Below, in pieces: positions 33,308 through 46,348 of a stretch of 64,000 nucleotides of DNA; position 1 is the first letter of the stretch; each line of letters opens with the position of its first letter. Source of the stretch: Gnetum montanum. Lineage: Eukaryota > Streptophyta > Gnetopsida > Gnetales > Gnetaceae. The notes beneath the pieces are model-generated. The model saw only the letters and a list, made by a program, of their open reading frames with translations, did not search any database and was not told where the DNA came from. The DNA is taken from contig MNCI01008068.1 of assembly GCA_015680685.1 (NCBI GenBank), forward strand, positions 312,036-376,035, given 5' to 3'. A program made the translations under genes and the position numbers.

Positions 33308-33679
33308 ATGTCAAGACATAGGTATGACTCTTCTCATGCCTTCCAAATTCATAAGTTGATGAAAACATGGAAAGCTCAGGCTCTCATAACACTCATGACT
33401 TAAGATGACTATAAAGTTGCTTGCGTTAAGAAAGAGTTGAGAAATGCATTTCCTAAAAATGAGTTAAGGAGAATGGTTGAATATCAAGTGGCTAATGATT
33501 TGGAATCTTTCCTACTCAATCTAGACCATCCCATCGAGCTAACATTGTTTGAATAAGTTGTTTTGACAAAATACCTTATTGCTAGAGGTAAAGTCCAAGC
33601 TATGATGAGTACTATTGGAGATCATCTCATCAGAAATCCCAATAACAATGTTAGTCATAGAAATTACTAGTTACAAGAT
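33308..33679 (+). pseudogene. N-terminal gag fragment of Tat/Ogre-like element D
   Basis: ATG at 33308 opens MSRHRYDSSHAFQIHKLMK, then DDYKVACVKKELRNAFPKN and LESFLLNLDHPIELTLFE. It reads without frameshift for 120 codons with three TAA/TAG stops at Gln-like places. It is cut at 33679 by the LTR that starts at 33680. The C-terminal gag with zinc knuckle resumes at 37.5 kb. Assignment to gag rests on position and on the element downstream; no domain is diagnostic. Confidence 0.4.
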
Positions 33680-34482
33680 TGATGGGACACGATATCGCAT
33701 GGGCCTCGATATCGCGTACGCTGCGATATCGTAGTCCGCCGCGATATCGCAGTTCGCCGCAATGTCTATAAATAAGAAGCAGCTCTCCCTTGTTTATCAT
33801 CCTAGAATAGAAGTAGCGAAGCTCTAGCAATTTGATCCCTCTAGAGATAGATTATTTTTCCCGTGTCTGCCTGCAGTGTGGTGAATGTAATTGTACGACA
33901 TTCTTTATTCAAGTGTGACGTACTTGGACGTGCACATGACCAGCAATAAAGATCGAGATTACTTCATCATTGCAGCATTCACTTTGTTTATTTAATTGTT
34001 ATTTATTGCTTTCTCTCTCACCCTTATCTCCTAGTAACGCGGAATGAGTACGACTTGATTATGAGCATTTAAGTGTGACTACTTAGTATCCTAGTGGCGT
34101 ACCTGGGATTTGTGCTTGGTAATCCCAGTGGTAGTTGTGCACGAAGTCCAAGATGTGTATGGTTGATCAAGGAATTGGATGCTCATCGCACTTAGGCTAG
34201 ACTAGACTCTCTTACCCTTTCCCCCTTAGCTTAGCTTAGTTAATATTATTTTCCACTACCTTTAGGAGTAGCATTAGAATTAGGAAACACATCATACACC
34301 TCACTCTGGACTAAACCATACATGACAAATATAATACTAGTCTAGGTGGGAAGACAACGAATTGCAACCTAAGGTTAATGATCTAGGTGCCACAACCAGT
34401 CCATTTGCGAAGTTCGATCGGATCGCGTGTGAAAACGCTCGTATTCGTATGGTTGAGTGTAGGGGTATCTCGCCACTCATCA
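33680..34482 (+). repeat. 5' LTR, family A (element 4)
   Basis: 803 bp, TGATGGG...CTCATCA, followed by one base and a tRNA-Asp PBS. It keeps more CpG than the other copies: four GATATCG palindromes at 33690-33752 before TCTATAAATAAG (33765-33776). The five bases before it are AAGAT. No matching 3' LTR lies downstream, so this is the 5' end of a truncated element. Confidence 0.9.
33690..33776 (+). promoter_or_regulatory. LTR promoter with four GATATCG palindromes and TATA box
   Basis: CGATATCGC units start near 33690, 33706, 33723 and 33741, with GTACG and CCGCCG spacers; the TATA box TCTATAAATAAG is 13 bases behind the last. This is the least decayed copy of the block. Confidence 0.55.
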
Positions 34483-34483
34483 T

Positions 34484-34501
34484 TGGCGCTGTTGCCAGGG
34501 A
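34484..34501 (+). other. Primer-binding site matching tRNA-Asp (element 4)
   Basis: TGGCGCTGTTGCCAGGGA, two mismatches to the complement of the tRNA-Asp 3' end (TGGCGCCGTTGCCGGGGA), both CpG-type transitions. Confidence 0.9.
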
Positions 34502-34627
34502 CGGTGCTAGTTATCTAGATTAGTTATATCATACAAGGTCACTGTATAGGAATTAATGATATATCTCTTAAGAAGAAGAATTAATTATAAAAAAATCACA
34601 TACAAATTCACACACCATTTCACAATC

Positions 34628-36611
34628 ATGCCTCTCCTACAAGACTACAATTATGCCACACTTAGTGAGGAAATTCATTGGAGAACCGATGAATTCTATG
34701 ATAATGAAGATTGGAGTATGCAACCCGAAGTAGGGGTTTCTTACAAACATGAACAAAAGCAACATCATCCAAACACATGAAAGCATAACTTAACAGATGA
34801 CGATGAACCCCTACTGGCCACTACAAGCCTAACGCAAATACAAGAGGCTATTCGAATCTCATGTAGGCATCATAAAGAGAGCTGTCTACCCAGGCTCGAT
34901 TTAAACAACTTTCCTAAATTTTCAGGAGGCTATGACTTAGATTCGTATCAACATTTACAAGCCTTCTACAATGGCCACACATGGAATAACATTGATAACG
35001 GGTGGAAAAAACTTAAGATCTTTCCTATGACACTCGTTGACCAAGAAAAAGTATGGTATAGATTGTTAAAACCAAAAATGCTACGATGCTGGTCAAAAAT
35101 GGTAGAAGTCTTTAATGAAAAATATCAAACCTATGCAAGAGTGTCAGCTTTGAGGACACAAATCCAAGGATGGAAACAAGCAAAACATGAACCCTTGGAC
35201 ATGGCCTTAGAAAGATATTATGCACAGTTAAACAACTGTCTAGGCCATGGGTTTTTCGAGGAAAGGCTAATGTACCATATCATTGATGGGCTACGTAATG
35301 AAACAAGAGAGACCTTAGGAATGTATGCCCAAGGTCAACTATACGAACTATGAACCCATCAAGTCCAAGAGATTATTAAGCAGGTAGCAAAAGAAGAAGG
35401 AGAAATGGCTAGATGGGAGAGTGTTAAAAAACATCAATGGGACCAGAATTTCAACTTAACAAAGGTCCATGATCATAACAAGGAGAAATCAACTAATCTC
35501 AAGGTGGAAACATCATCTTTGCCAATACAACAATCGTTAGAAGAAGCCGAGGCAAAGATCAATAATATGTTGGAATGGATGTATCAAAAGTGTGGAGAAT
35601 ATATCAACGCCATTGGAGATAGAGTTTTGACAACCCAAGAAGTAGGAAAAACATTAGACATTCGGAGAAAAAGAACAAAGGGAATAAGTGCTCAACTGCC
35701 AATCATACATATGAATGCAACATATGCCTGTACGATCACCCCAAGGGCCAATGCCCAATATTGTTACATTTACATGAGAATTGGGGAAATACATTACATC
35801 CAGAGTTCGTACAGAGATACTGTGTTCGATCATAGTGGCAACAATCCCAGTCATGGGGAAGACCACCCTTAGACTAGAGGCACCCTTCATATCATTCGAA
35901 TCCAAATGCTTATGACATTCAACACCTTGTTTTTCCAATTGGGCCAACATACTCTATCTCACCACAATACCATTCTCCTCAATACTATCAACCCATGCCT
36001 CCAACACAACCGCCACCTTGTGCATCTTATATTCCTCCTAACTTTCAACATTCTCATTCTTTCCCTCCTTCCACAGTGCCACTGATTGTTCCTAAGGTAC
36101 CTGCACCATAGCAACAACCCACGAATAACACTTGTGCTAATACTTCCAACAGTAGTGGGAAACCTTAGCAACATCAAAAGTGCCCTTCTTTAAACACGGC
36201 CGTAAGAAGGAACAACATAATTCAAAGGCCATTGCATCTTCCAACTCAGCACAAGTCCCACACTGTGGTGCACCCTTACCTTCAAACCCAACACCTCATG
36301 TAACTTTATTAGGGCCACCAACTAACACTCCAACAACTATATGGCCCAATGAACACAACCATGGGAGGCATCATCCTAATCATTGCATACCATCTAATGG
36401 TCCCAAATATCATAGTGGGTCGACTCGTTATTCGGGAACTACATCATATAAAGTGCCCCACTATGCTTATTATAATCAAGTGTGTGAACCCCCAGGGGAT
36501 AAGTATAGACCAGTTCCAATACTTCCAACATGCAAGGATCCTCATCTTCCATTTATTAATCCTTGCCATCCACAACCACTTAGTTATGGGGGATATTCTC
36601 CATTTCAATGA
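34628..36611 (+). pseudogene. gag of Athila-like element 4
   Basis: Starts at the ATG at 34628 (MPLLQDYNYATL), 126 bases after the PBS. Retrotrans_gag core at 34880-35350: FPKFSGGYDLDSYQHLQAF, WKKLKIFPMTL, then GFFEERLMYHIIDGLR. Zinc knuckle CNICLYDHPKGQC near 35716-35755 in a shifted frame. Pro-rich tail with His and Tyr to 36611. The order matches the gag of element 2. Protease and pol are missing; the element breaks off near 36.6 kb. Confidence 0.8.
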
Positions 36612-37480
36612 CAAGCAAGATTAATAAATATTTTTTAGTTTCTTTAATTTTACAACTTTTTGTTTTCCAGTTTTTCATTTTTCAAATTTTTGTTTTATCT
36701 TTTTATCTTTTTGTGTTTTTTTCTTTTTACATTTTTGTAAGTAATCTCGTCTATGAATAAAACACTCATGTGGATCATTGGTTGAGGTGTGTTCTATGTT
36801 ATTAAGTCATGAGTGATCAATTATTTGAACAGTGAGCCCACTACACCCACTCATCCACTCTACAAATAAGAGGTTTTGTTCGAGGGTACAATGATATTCT
36901 TGACATTTTAAAACTTAAAATTAATTTTGTGTTCATTGTACCCAAAATGAAGAAGGATGGACCAAGAGGAAATGATTAGCGAGTGACATCAAGGGGACTT
37001 GTGGATTCTCTTTGGTGATGTTTGTGGGAGTTATCGTGCAATGTGGTTGTACTAAGATCTTTGTAGATCTAATGAAAAATGGGAGTAAGAGTAATCAAAA
37101 GGGCACTCGAAAATCAAATGCTATTCTAGGGGGTCCCACTGGAAAGACAAGCACCCATGCCTGAAGGTTGGTGATTTCTCTGGATTCAGTATTCAAAAAA
37201 AAAAAAAGAAGAGAAAAAAAAAGAAAAAAAAGAAAAGAAGGAAGTGCCACAAAACAAAAATCACTCCTCCCTTGAACAAAATGCCAAGTGATCGTACGCC
37301 TTGTTGTTGTGGTACTCTCATAGTTTCTCATCATGGGATGAAACAATGCGATGTCATTGTTTAGAGGAATGGACTTGGTCCTGATCTTGGAATGATGGGT
37401 TAATGACACGTTAATCATGCTTTGCATGTAGGATTCACTATGCCCTGGGTCAGTTACCTCATGTCCCAATCTCTACGATC
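36612..37480. other. Junction region without genes
   Basis: T-rich tract 36637-36740, an A/G-rich run at 37195-37242, otherwise unremarkable. It joins truncated element 4 to the interior of element D. Confidence 0.4.
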
Positions 37481-39880
37481 CCTTTCTATAGTTTGTCTCA
37501 TCTCACTGTTGGGGAAATTGTAGCCCGTGTCCTGTGTAGCATAGATTTTTCATCTCATTCTGATGATATTTACATGTGTGTGTTTTGTGGAGTCAGTGTG
37601 GATTACATTTAACCCTTCTAGTGCCCACGGACTTACTCATTCTTTGCTTGATGACTAGTTGTTAGATACCTTTGAAGGAGATGTGAATAATTATATCATA
37701 GGGAAGTTGGTCTATCATAATGACTTGGCCTGCATGATGCGTAAGCTTTTTCAAATACATTGAGGAAGTGGCTATTCAATGCAATGATCCGAAGTCAGTT
37801 AATTTTCATAACAAGGTAAACAAAGTAGCAAGAAAAGATAAATCTATCCAAATTGTTAGTGAAACTATGACCTTAGTAAATCAAATTGCATTAGATTCAT
37901 CATTAAATAATGAATGAAATGGTAGGAACAAGAATCCAAATCCAAAACCTAATGATGGTGGACAAAATACATTCAATAATGGAGGACAATAAAAGGGGTC
38001 ACAAAGAAATAAGTCTAAATGTCATAAATTTCTCATGATATACACTCTACTATATAACATGCTATTGAAAGATGGATACATTATGGCTAAATACGTTTCA
38101 GAACAAAAAAGGGTATGGTTAAAAACATCCAAATCTTGGCTATTGATCCTTCGCATCATGTGAATGTAGATCCACTTATCTCCAAGTGCTACAATCCTAA
38201 TAAGTTTTGCTACTACCATAAGGCTCCTGGTCATGATATTGGGGATTGCAAAATGCTTAAAAATGATGTCTAGGCATTGGTAGAAAAATGAAAAATTTTG
38301 TTTAATACTCTTGTATAATCCAATAATAAAAAAAATTCAAATTTAGAATGATCCTTTAAATATTCATTTAACAAGAATTTTAGCTTTTCATTTAGAGTCA
38401 AAATGTAATCACCTAAAAACCTCCTTTATCATTCAATGAATTTCTTCTAATATTAATCTTTCTTATCCTCTTATTCAATGCCATCAAGGCCTCAAATACC
38501 TTTTGTCATTAATCTTCCACTAAATGATACTAATGCTTCCACCTCCTAGAATGTACATAGAGCCCCATTATTCATTGACATGACACCTCATTATGATGAG
38601 CTTTCTATGTGTTCCCAACCTACCTTTGATTATCCTCTATTGCCTTCAAAGAATAGAGTCCCTACACCTACTCATCCTATTCACTATCCTTCTATTTTAC
38701 CCTATGATATGCCTCCTCCATCCCATCTCTTCTCTTTATCTAATTCATAAGAGTCTCCTTTGATTTCTACTCCCACTTTAGCTATTAGGATCCTTACTTG
38801 GACTCAAAAAGGAAGCATTGGTTAATGAAAAAGAGAAGGAGAAGAAACAAGCCAACAAACAAACTATTCAAAACTAAAAGAAATTTTCTTTTTAAGGTGC
38901 ATCACAAAGAAACTCCTCCATCTATACCATGTCTTGTTCCTCCTACATCAATTTCCAAGGATGTAACTTCTAGGGATATCGTTTTTCCCAAATTGCGATT
39001 GCCATGAAGTCAACAGAATTAAACCTTTTCCTTTTGGACCTCCTTTCCATTGCAATGAAACATCGTTTGACATTAGAGGAGCTTTTAAAATCTATCACAG
39101 TGCCTTCAAACATTCAGCCTCATGTTCATGTAATCTTATTAGTGCTCAATCCTCCATGCTATGTGGTTAACTATCTTGTTTTCAAAGGAGAAAACATTAA
39201 AACACATCTTGCGATGGGTGTTGCATACTAGCTTTCTAATCTACATCATCATATGGATCAGAGACAATGTGTTACTATCCTTGGTACATGTAGATGGTGG
39301 AGCCATAACTAATGTCATGTCATGGACAATCATTGAGTATCTTAGCCTCAAAAAATAGATCATGTACTCTAACTACAACTCCCTTTGATTTTATTTAATG
39401 GTGCTAGAGTAGAAATTCTAGGAGCATTTAAATTACCTTTTTTAATAGAAAGTTTGATTGCATCCAAGGCTATATTCACTATCATTAAAAACTCATTTGG
39501 AATTAATGCTATTCTATGGAGACCCTAGTTAGCCTACCATTGTGCTATTTTTTCACCTTTGCATTAAGGGATACATTTTCCTTGTAAAGATAAATAAGTA
39601 GTCATATGTGATGATCCTGAATTCTGGCTATTTCATGTTTAGATATTATGGAAGAAACTAGCTTAGCATCTGAACATGCTCTTATCTATTAAACATCTTC
39701 GATAAAAGAAAATAATTACTTGGATTCAAGAATTTCTTGGTCATCCAATACTTACAAATTTGTAGACTTGGGATTCAGAAAATTAGACATCGTTAAGTCT
39801 ATTAAAAGCGTAAAGGTTCCTACTAGGTCTGAAGTTAAGAAATCTATTGCTAAGGTGTCATCACCCTAAAATGTTTCTCC
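37481..39880 (+). pseudogene. C-terminal gag and aspartic protease of Tat/Ogre-like element D
   Basis: The nucleocapsid part is at about 37660-38330. A single zinc knuckle CYYHKAPGHDIGDC (38203-38244) precedes KMLKNDV.ALVEK, a pattern typical of Tat-lineage gag. The protease region is at 38990-39560: PPCYVVNYLVFKG, then the active site as VDGGAITNV (about 39292-39318), and behind it the stretch ending LWRP.LAYHC and IHFPCKDK.VVICDD, the usual LGRPWLH...IKFP..GK...V.GD of this lineage. Stops are mostly TAA/TAG. The sense coding ends near 39880, and pol does not follow. Instead an antisense gene begins to converge at 40.2 kb. Confidence 0.65.
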
Positions 39881-40173
39881 CTTACTATTTCACTTTATTT
39901 TTATTTATTTATAATGTTTATCCATATTTCCTAGTGTTAATTGGTGTTAGTTTAATTGCATTATTTAGTTATTTCACTTTATTATTTTCCCATACTTACC
40001 ACTTATCTAGCATAGCCTTATTTATTGCTTTATGTTAACATTTAATTTTACTTACATTTTATTTTTATTACACATTTTGTTTAGCATTCATTTTATTTTT
40101 TCCTTAGAAAAATTCACAAAACCATGAACATAGAAAAAATAGCAAAAATAAAAAAAACTATAAAAACAAAATG

Positions 40174-43100
40174 CTATAAAACTACAAACATATAAAACTC
40201 AAAAACTATAAAGAATAACAATTCTATACCATAGCTAACATCCATATAATATCCATCAAGATACATCTCATAAAAAATAGTCCATAACATCATAAAAAAT
40301 ATGAAAAACCACAAAAATAAAATCCACCAATCCTGCCTACTTAGAGCCACATCATGGGAAGTGAAAATATTCCTCACCACTGTTGCATCCTCCATATCCT
40401 TCCTCCTATTGCCAAAACATTTTGAGGCATCTACGCCTACAAAAATAAACAAACATATAAAATCAAAAATATTTAAATAATAAAACTTATAAAAATACTA
40501 ACTACTACTAAAAAATTTAAAACTTTAAAAATATTAACACTAAAAAAAAATAAAAAATAATTTAAACTAAATAAGATGTGCTCTTTGCCTATAGTTGTGC
40601 CAATAGAATTCGCTTTCCATCCATAACCTCCTATTATAGGTTCCATCTCAGAAACCTCAAAGCTTAAAGCATCAACTAACTCCTCCATAATCTCCTTTGG
40701 TAAAAGGCACAGATAGTCTAAACTCTCTATAGAAATATCTAGAATCTCAAGCAAAGCAAAATCATTCATGTTAGGGTTCCTCTTTGTCTTGCTCTCTTGT
40801 ACCATGTTGGACCTTAGAGCTTCCACCTAATTTTCCTTCTTTTTCATTTGTATGTATTTTTCAAAGGCTTCTAAAGCATTGCTAATACCCATTTGGCTAA
40901 TGAAAATATCTCTTATTCTTATAGTAACCCTTTCATCCTTGAGTTGCTCAGCAAGTACTAAAATTATTTTTTAAAAATAAATTTATTTTTCATATGCTAC
41001 TTACCCCATTTTTTCCATGTTGCATAACTATCCCACAATTATTTATTCACGACTCCATGAGTGCAATTAGGAAATGTTACTTATTTTGAGTTACAATGAT
41101 AACATCCCAAGAAAATCTTAAGTGCCAATAAGAAGAAACCTTAGGATTGCACCTCACCATATTACTTCCATAGAGATCTAATGCTAGATTGACCACTTCA
41201 TCCTCTAAAAACTAGATTTTTGAGATTAACTTTTCTTTGTTCTTCCTTATGACCAATAACTTAAAATCTATCATTACATTGGACTACAAGAGAGGCCATT
41301 TATGTACCATAACTTAAAAATTAACATCCATTCTCTCTTTCTCCTTGGATGCATCATCAAAAAGAGCTTGTAAAGTAGGATCAATAATGAAAACCTTATT
41401 CTTGTCTATTATAACTTAAACATCTATAAAAGCATATTCATCTACTATCTAATTATTTCTATCTTCTAACTTAGGTAAAACAACATACAAGATGAAGAAA
41501 AAAACAGCCATAAAAATTTTAAAAATTAATAGATAAACTCAAAAATAAAATTAACTTACCTCTATTACCAACACACTTTAACTTGTCCATCATACTATCA
41601 ACCATGAATCTAACTAAATCATCATCATCATCTTAGCCTTGTTTTAACAAAATGGGATTGGCTATATGAGTTATTTTTCGTCATTTGCCTAGCTAGATCT
41701 TTGTTTATTTGTAGTTTCTTCAAATCATCTTCGATTATTTTTCCCATATCTTCTTTAGTCTTCCTTTTTGTGGCTTTTCTAGAATAGTGATATAGCAACC
41801 TTTGCTTATAGGCTCATTGTCCAAACCATCTAAGTTGCTATTCTTACACTTATATGAAATAGGAGCCACTTCGAGTCTTCCTTTGATGTTTGTGTTATGT
41901 AGTTTTTCATTTCTAGTAACATTCAACATCCATCATAGCATTATTATTTCTGCCACATTAATTTATTGTTCGTGCCTCTTTTGTACTACCCAACATTTAG
42001 CATCATATAAGATAGCAAGCTAATTACTTTCTTATAAATTTCCCCTTTAATTTTATTGGTATTCTTTTATCACATAGAATACCACTAGGCTGTCTCCATT
42101 TTGACCATCCTACCTCAATTCTATTCCTAATATCTTTATCAATTTCATCATTTGATTGGAGGATTAATCCTAGGTAGCGAAAAAAAAAACAACAAACAAA
42201 CCAAAAATTAGTAATCAATTTCACTATCATGTCTCTAACCAAATCCTCCTTGTTAATATTTTCCCACACCAACCTCATGTTATTTAAACACTAAATAATA
42301 AACAAGTAAAAAATTTAAGAATAAATAAAATAATTCAAACTCACAAACAAGCATAACCTAACAAAATAACAAAAATCACAAAAACCAGTAACTTACCATA
42401 AGATAAATCTTCTTCTTTCTTCAACTTTTTTTCTAATCATTTTATGGTAGTGCTATCAAATACCTCCTCCTCTTAAGGTTGTAGCCTAATGATCCTAGAA
42501 GTGGAAGGTATCATATTCACATCAATGCCATCCAAATCATGATATGTGAAACTAAATAGTTAGTCTCCTTCTAGAAAATCAAAAGCATCTCTCAACATAC
42601 TTAAAAATAAAAATTTTACCTTAATCTTCCAAAGAAAGTTAGTGCTTCCCTAAAAAGCTCCTATGCCAAGGCACCATTCTCCTTTCTTTCAATGACTTCC
42701 ATTACTTCTTTTCATTTGTCTCCACTTCTTCTTGGGCCTATCGTTCTTCCTCTTCCCTTGCTTGTCTTTCTACTTCCTCATGTAATTTCCTTTCTTCTTC
42801 CTCTCAAACCCTCTTCTCTTCTTCTTTCCTCTTCTTTCTATCCTTATCTACTACCTTGGCTTTTGCTTTCTTCTCTTCTTTCCTCTTTGCCTTCACTATA
42901 GCTATGAAACCATCAACAAACAATAAAAATTAGTAATTTTTTAACATAAAATGTTTTTCTAACTTACCCAATCTCTCTACAACTTTAGATGCTTCCATCT
43001 CTAATCGTGCCTTCTCCAAATCAACCATCTCAATGAGAGGTGCTTGCTTTTTCTTCACTACCTACCCCTTATCTTGAGTGCACAAGGTACACTCCCTTAC

Positions 43101-45138
43101 CACCTCCATCCCATGAGCTAGATCCTAGCATGCTGATTGCTTCTTAAGAAGTGTCATGTCATCTACAACAAAAGGCTTAGCTACATCCTCATGTAAGAAT
43201 CTTGCTACCTTTACTAGACCACCCAATATTGAAGGGTGGGTTTTCATGATATGCATCATGTACCAACACATAGAACAAGAGAAATCATTCTCATCCAAAA
43301 ACTTTCCCTCATGATCAAGGCAAGCCAAAAACTCTGCAAAGCATTGCAACCTTTACTAGTAGAAGATGAAATTGATGGAGTTGCTAGACCTCTCATCATT
43401 TATAATGTCAATGCTGGACAACTTGCTAGAAACCCTCTCATCTCAGTGACAAGTCCAATCGTAGCGAGTCCAATAAATCATGACATTGTAAAAACTACGA
43501 GTCTTACTAGAAAGGTTACCCTATGCTACCTGATCTTGCCAGAGAATAAACATTCAATGAAGAGATGATGCATCTGAACTAGATTAGGATTTTCATACTT
43601 AGCGATAGTATGAGTAGTATCATCATACTTAGCCCATTGAGTGATGGTTTTTAATTAAGATTTGAAAGCTTGTCATTCTCCTTAACTACTAGCCTAGTGT
43701 TACAAAAATAAAACCAGTATCTTAGTGAGTCCTAGTTTCAACTCAAAACTATCTCCTTGTCCGAGAATCAAAATGCAAAAAGGTGCTACTTACTCAAATA
43801 ACATCTTATCATGAGAATCACATCTATGGGTGAGATGCTATGAGACCTTAGTGTAAATAAAAGAATTAGCTCCACTTGCTCAACACCTTCTAGGTTCACT
43901 CATTAACCATTTTAGATTCATGAGAGTATTGTATACATTGGCTTGCAACTTATACTCCAAAACACTCCCTAGCTAAATGTACACAGCCTTTGAGATCTTG
44001 ATTTTATATGTAAAGACAACACATAGACAAGTTGGACATAGAATGAATACTATAGATCAAGTTGAAAACTAGACATGAGACTTACAATAATCAACATTGT
44101 GAACTTTCCCTACGACACTAAGTAGATTCGAGAGCCTTTTGGCTACTCCTTAGTCAAATCTAGATCAGGACTCTCATGAAGCACATGCATCAACCTTGCT
44201 CACTGGATGGCACCATATTTCCTATGCTCTCTAGCCCTTGTTAGCTCATTAGGAAATCATGCATAAATTGTAGGACACTAGTTACTCTCAAGAGCCACCT
44301 TGCATAACTTACTCTCTAACATCTCCAAGTAGGTATCCTTCTTATTGGAATGCTTGCGTATGCAAGAGAGACAAAATGAACATTAGCGATGTAGAGATTG
44401 CAACAAAAACTATATTTAGAGGAAATTGATTAAGATCATGTTAACTTATTTGGACACATTGATGTGCATTCTTGTAGGATAAAATAAGGTTTGGAGCCTC
44501 TTGATATCTAGTAGCAATGTGGAGCCCATGCTAAGTTGCTTGCAAGGATGTTCTCCTCACAAATGATCCAAGTCTCTTTGTTGAAACTCCTTGGAATGAC
44601 CATAATCATCAATGAAAGTGATGACATCCTCAACGTCCTACTCTAGGCAACCTAACAACCTTGTGTAAGACCCAGGGTAGATTCGCTCTAAAGCATGGAA
44701 GACCATCCTAAGAGGTAGTAGGATTCAAATTAGCACATGAAAGTGGCTAAAGAAAAACTCTAGAAATCACCTAGCCCTTGGCCATGCCCATATCTACATA
44801 TGATAGAGTAAATGATCATTGATAATGGGTATGTCCTTCACCTTCCTAGGCTTCTCCATGATCATAATGATCATAGGACCTGCATTGTAGATCATGAAAA
44901 ACATGAGATCTATGAGTAGAAGCCTAGGAATCATGCCATCCTTGCAACTACCAAATGAAATAAAATTAAGAGTTAGAAATGTAAGGCAAAACATAAAAAA
45001 AATTGAAACATAAAAATGTAAAATATAGATACAAACATATGCATACTTTAGGTTGTGACAGCCAAATAGAAACAAACTTACCATCCCCATAGTTCCTAGA
45101 AGTCTAACTTTCCTTTTCCATCTTTGACTCAAATACAT
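40174..45138 (-). pseudogene. Antisense multi-exon gene of element D, unknown function
   Basis: Minus-strand coding pieces separated by AT-rich introns with GTAAGT-type donors: 45138-45082 (to GGGATG|GTAAGT), 44960-43800 (to GTAAGTAGC near 43793), 43560-42970 (to GTAAGTTAG), a Lys/Glu-rich exon 42904-42640, 42600-42395 (to GTAAGTTA), 42280-42180, 40850-40600 and 40450-40330. Several match exons of the antisense gene in element E: FAEFLACLDHEGKF...W...PSI against FMEFLVVKKDGKW...W...PSI; VWENINKEDLVRDMIVKLI against PWVEIPDKTEFM.GMAKDMI; and NMND..LLEILD against NMNE.QILHHLE. A basic coiled coil (AKRKEEKKAKAKVVDKDR) lies mid-protein. Many stops. Exon limits are less certain than in E. I recognise no known domain. 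Confidence 0.5.
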
Positions 45139-45690
45139 TACTTTAATACGTGGTCAAATTTCTGGTTTTTCTTATCCAATACATAGTCAAATTTCACCTA
45201 CCCAACTCTCTAATACTTCTGCAAATTTCAGTCTTGGTTTACCTTGGTACCCAGACAAGATTTTTCTGTCTTCCTAACTTCCCAACACTTAGCCAAACTT
45301 TAAAACTCCTGCTTTTCTTCCCTAAAACTTAGAAGATTTTCAGTTTTAATTTTGGTTTTAATTCTTATTTTTAATTTCAGTTTGGAGTTCTAGTTTCCCA
45401 TTTCCCTCTCTAACGTAGAAGATTTTCAGTTTTGGCTTCAGGCTTCAATTTTCTATTTTCCTCTCCCGCCTTAAAAAATTTTGGTTTTAGTTTTTACTTT
45501 TAGTTTCAACCTCAGTTTTCAGTTTTTTGGTTTCCACTTCCCCCTCAGAAGCTTCTCGATTTTGGGTTTAACCTGAATTCTGTCATTCGCCATTTAGACA
45601 AATTTTCTACTCCGTAGCCAAATTTTGGCTTTTAACCCTGCCCCTTGGGGACTTGGAAAAATTTTGATTTTCCCCCACTTTTTCACCGGC
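45139..45690. repeat. Degenerate T/C-rich repeat array upstream of the antisense gene in D
   Basis: Imperfect copies of CTTAG.CAAATTTTC and AGAAGATTTTCAGTTTT recur at spacings of about 35-90 bases (for example 45327, 45413, 45590). It lies directly 5' of the first exon of the antisense gene, as the array at 58.4-59.6 kb does in element E. Confidence 0.45.
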
Positions 45691-46348
45691 ACTTTAGAGT
45701 TTTCTTTCTCTGGCTAATGTGCATGAAAGTTTATGATTTTTGGTCTTGCCTGCCCACCAAGCCTGATGCTGGCCCAGCCTGCCCGCAGTGACGCCAATGT
45801 GGGCGGCAGCCATGTAAGACAGAAAAGCTTCATGATATCCAAGCAACCAAAACTCTGTTTCCCAAAACCAAAACTTGGTGTTCCGGCAGCCTTCAATTCA
45901 AAGGTGGTGCCTTTGCTTTGCTTTCCTTTCCTTGGCCAGGGCCCAGGGGCACCGCATAAAGCGACCGAGGCTTCCCAACTTGTTCAACTTCTCCGTAACC
46001 TTGCCCTGACATGGGCAGTAGTGGTGCAGTATTATTGTGGTGTGATTATTCATGCTCCCGACACTAGACAACCTTTGCTTTCCATTTGTCGTCGTCCAAA
46101 TAAAAAATGACGACATAACATTTGTTTTACAGGGAGGGATCATGCCTCATGCCTAACACTCACCGCCACATGGTTGGGTCCCTGCCTCCCTCATTCCTGC
46201 TTGACGACCTCCCTCTGTCACCGCCTCACCTCCCGTCCCTCCCTGCTATGCCCTTCACGCTTACCATGACTTGGCGAGCATAAAACAAACATATGCTCTT
46301 CTCTCTCTGTCTCTCTAGCTTTCAAACTGTTAACCGTTAAAACCCAAA
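45691..46348. other. GC-richer block with promoter-like sequence
   Basis: About 650 bp of clearly higher GC (CCTGCCCGCAGTGACGCC; CCTCCCTCTGTCACCGCC) between AT-rich arrays, with GAGCATAAAA and CT-repeats near its right end. It looks like a fragment of a gene-rich locus or the U3 of an unknown element. The ORF at 45733-46110 has no recognised motif. Confidence 0.3.
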
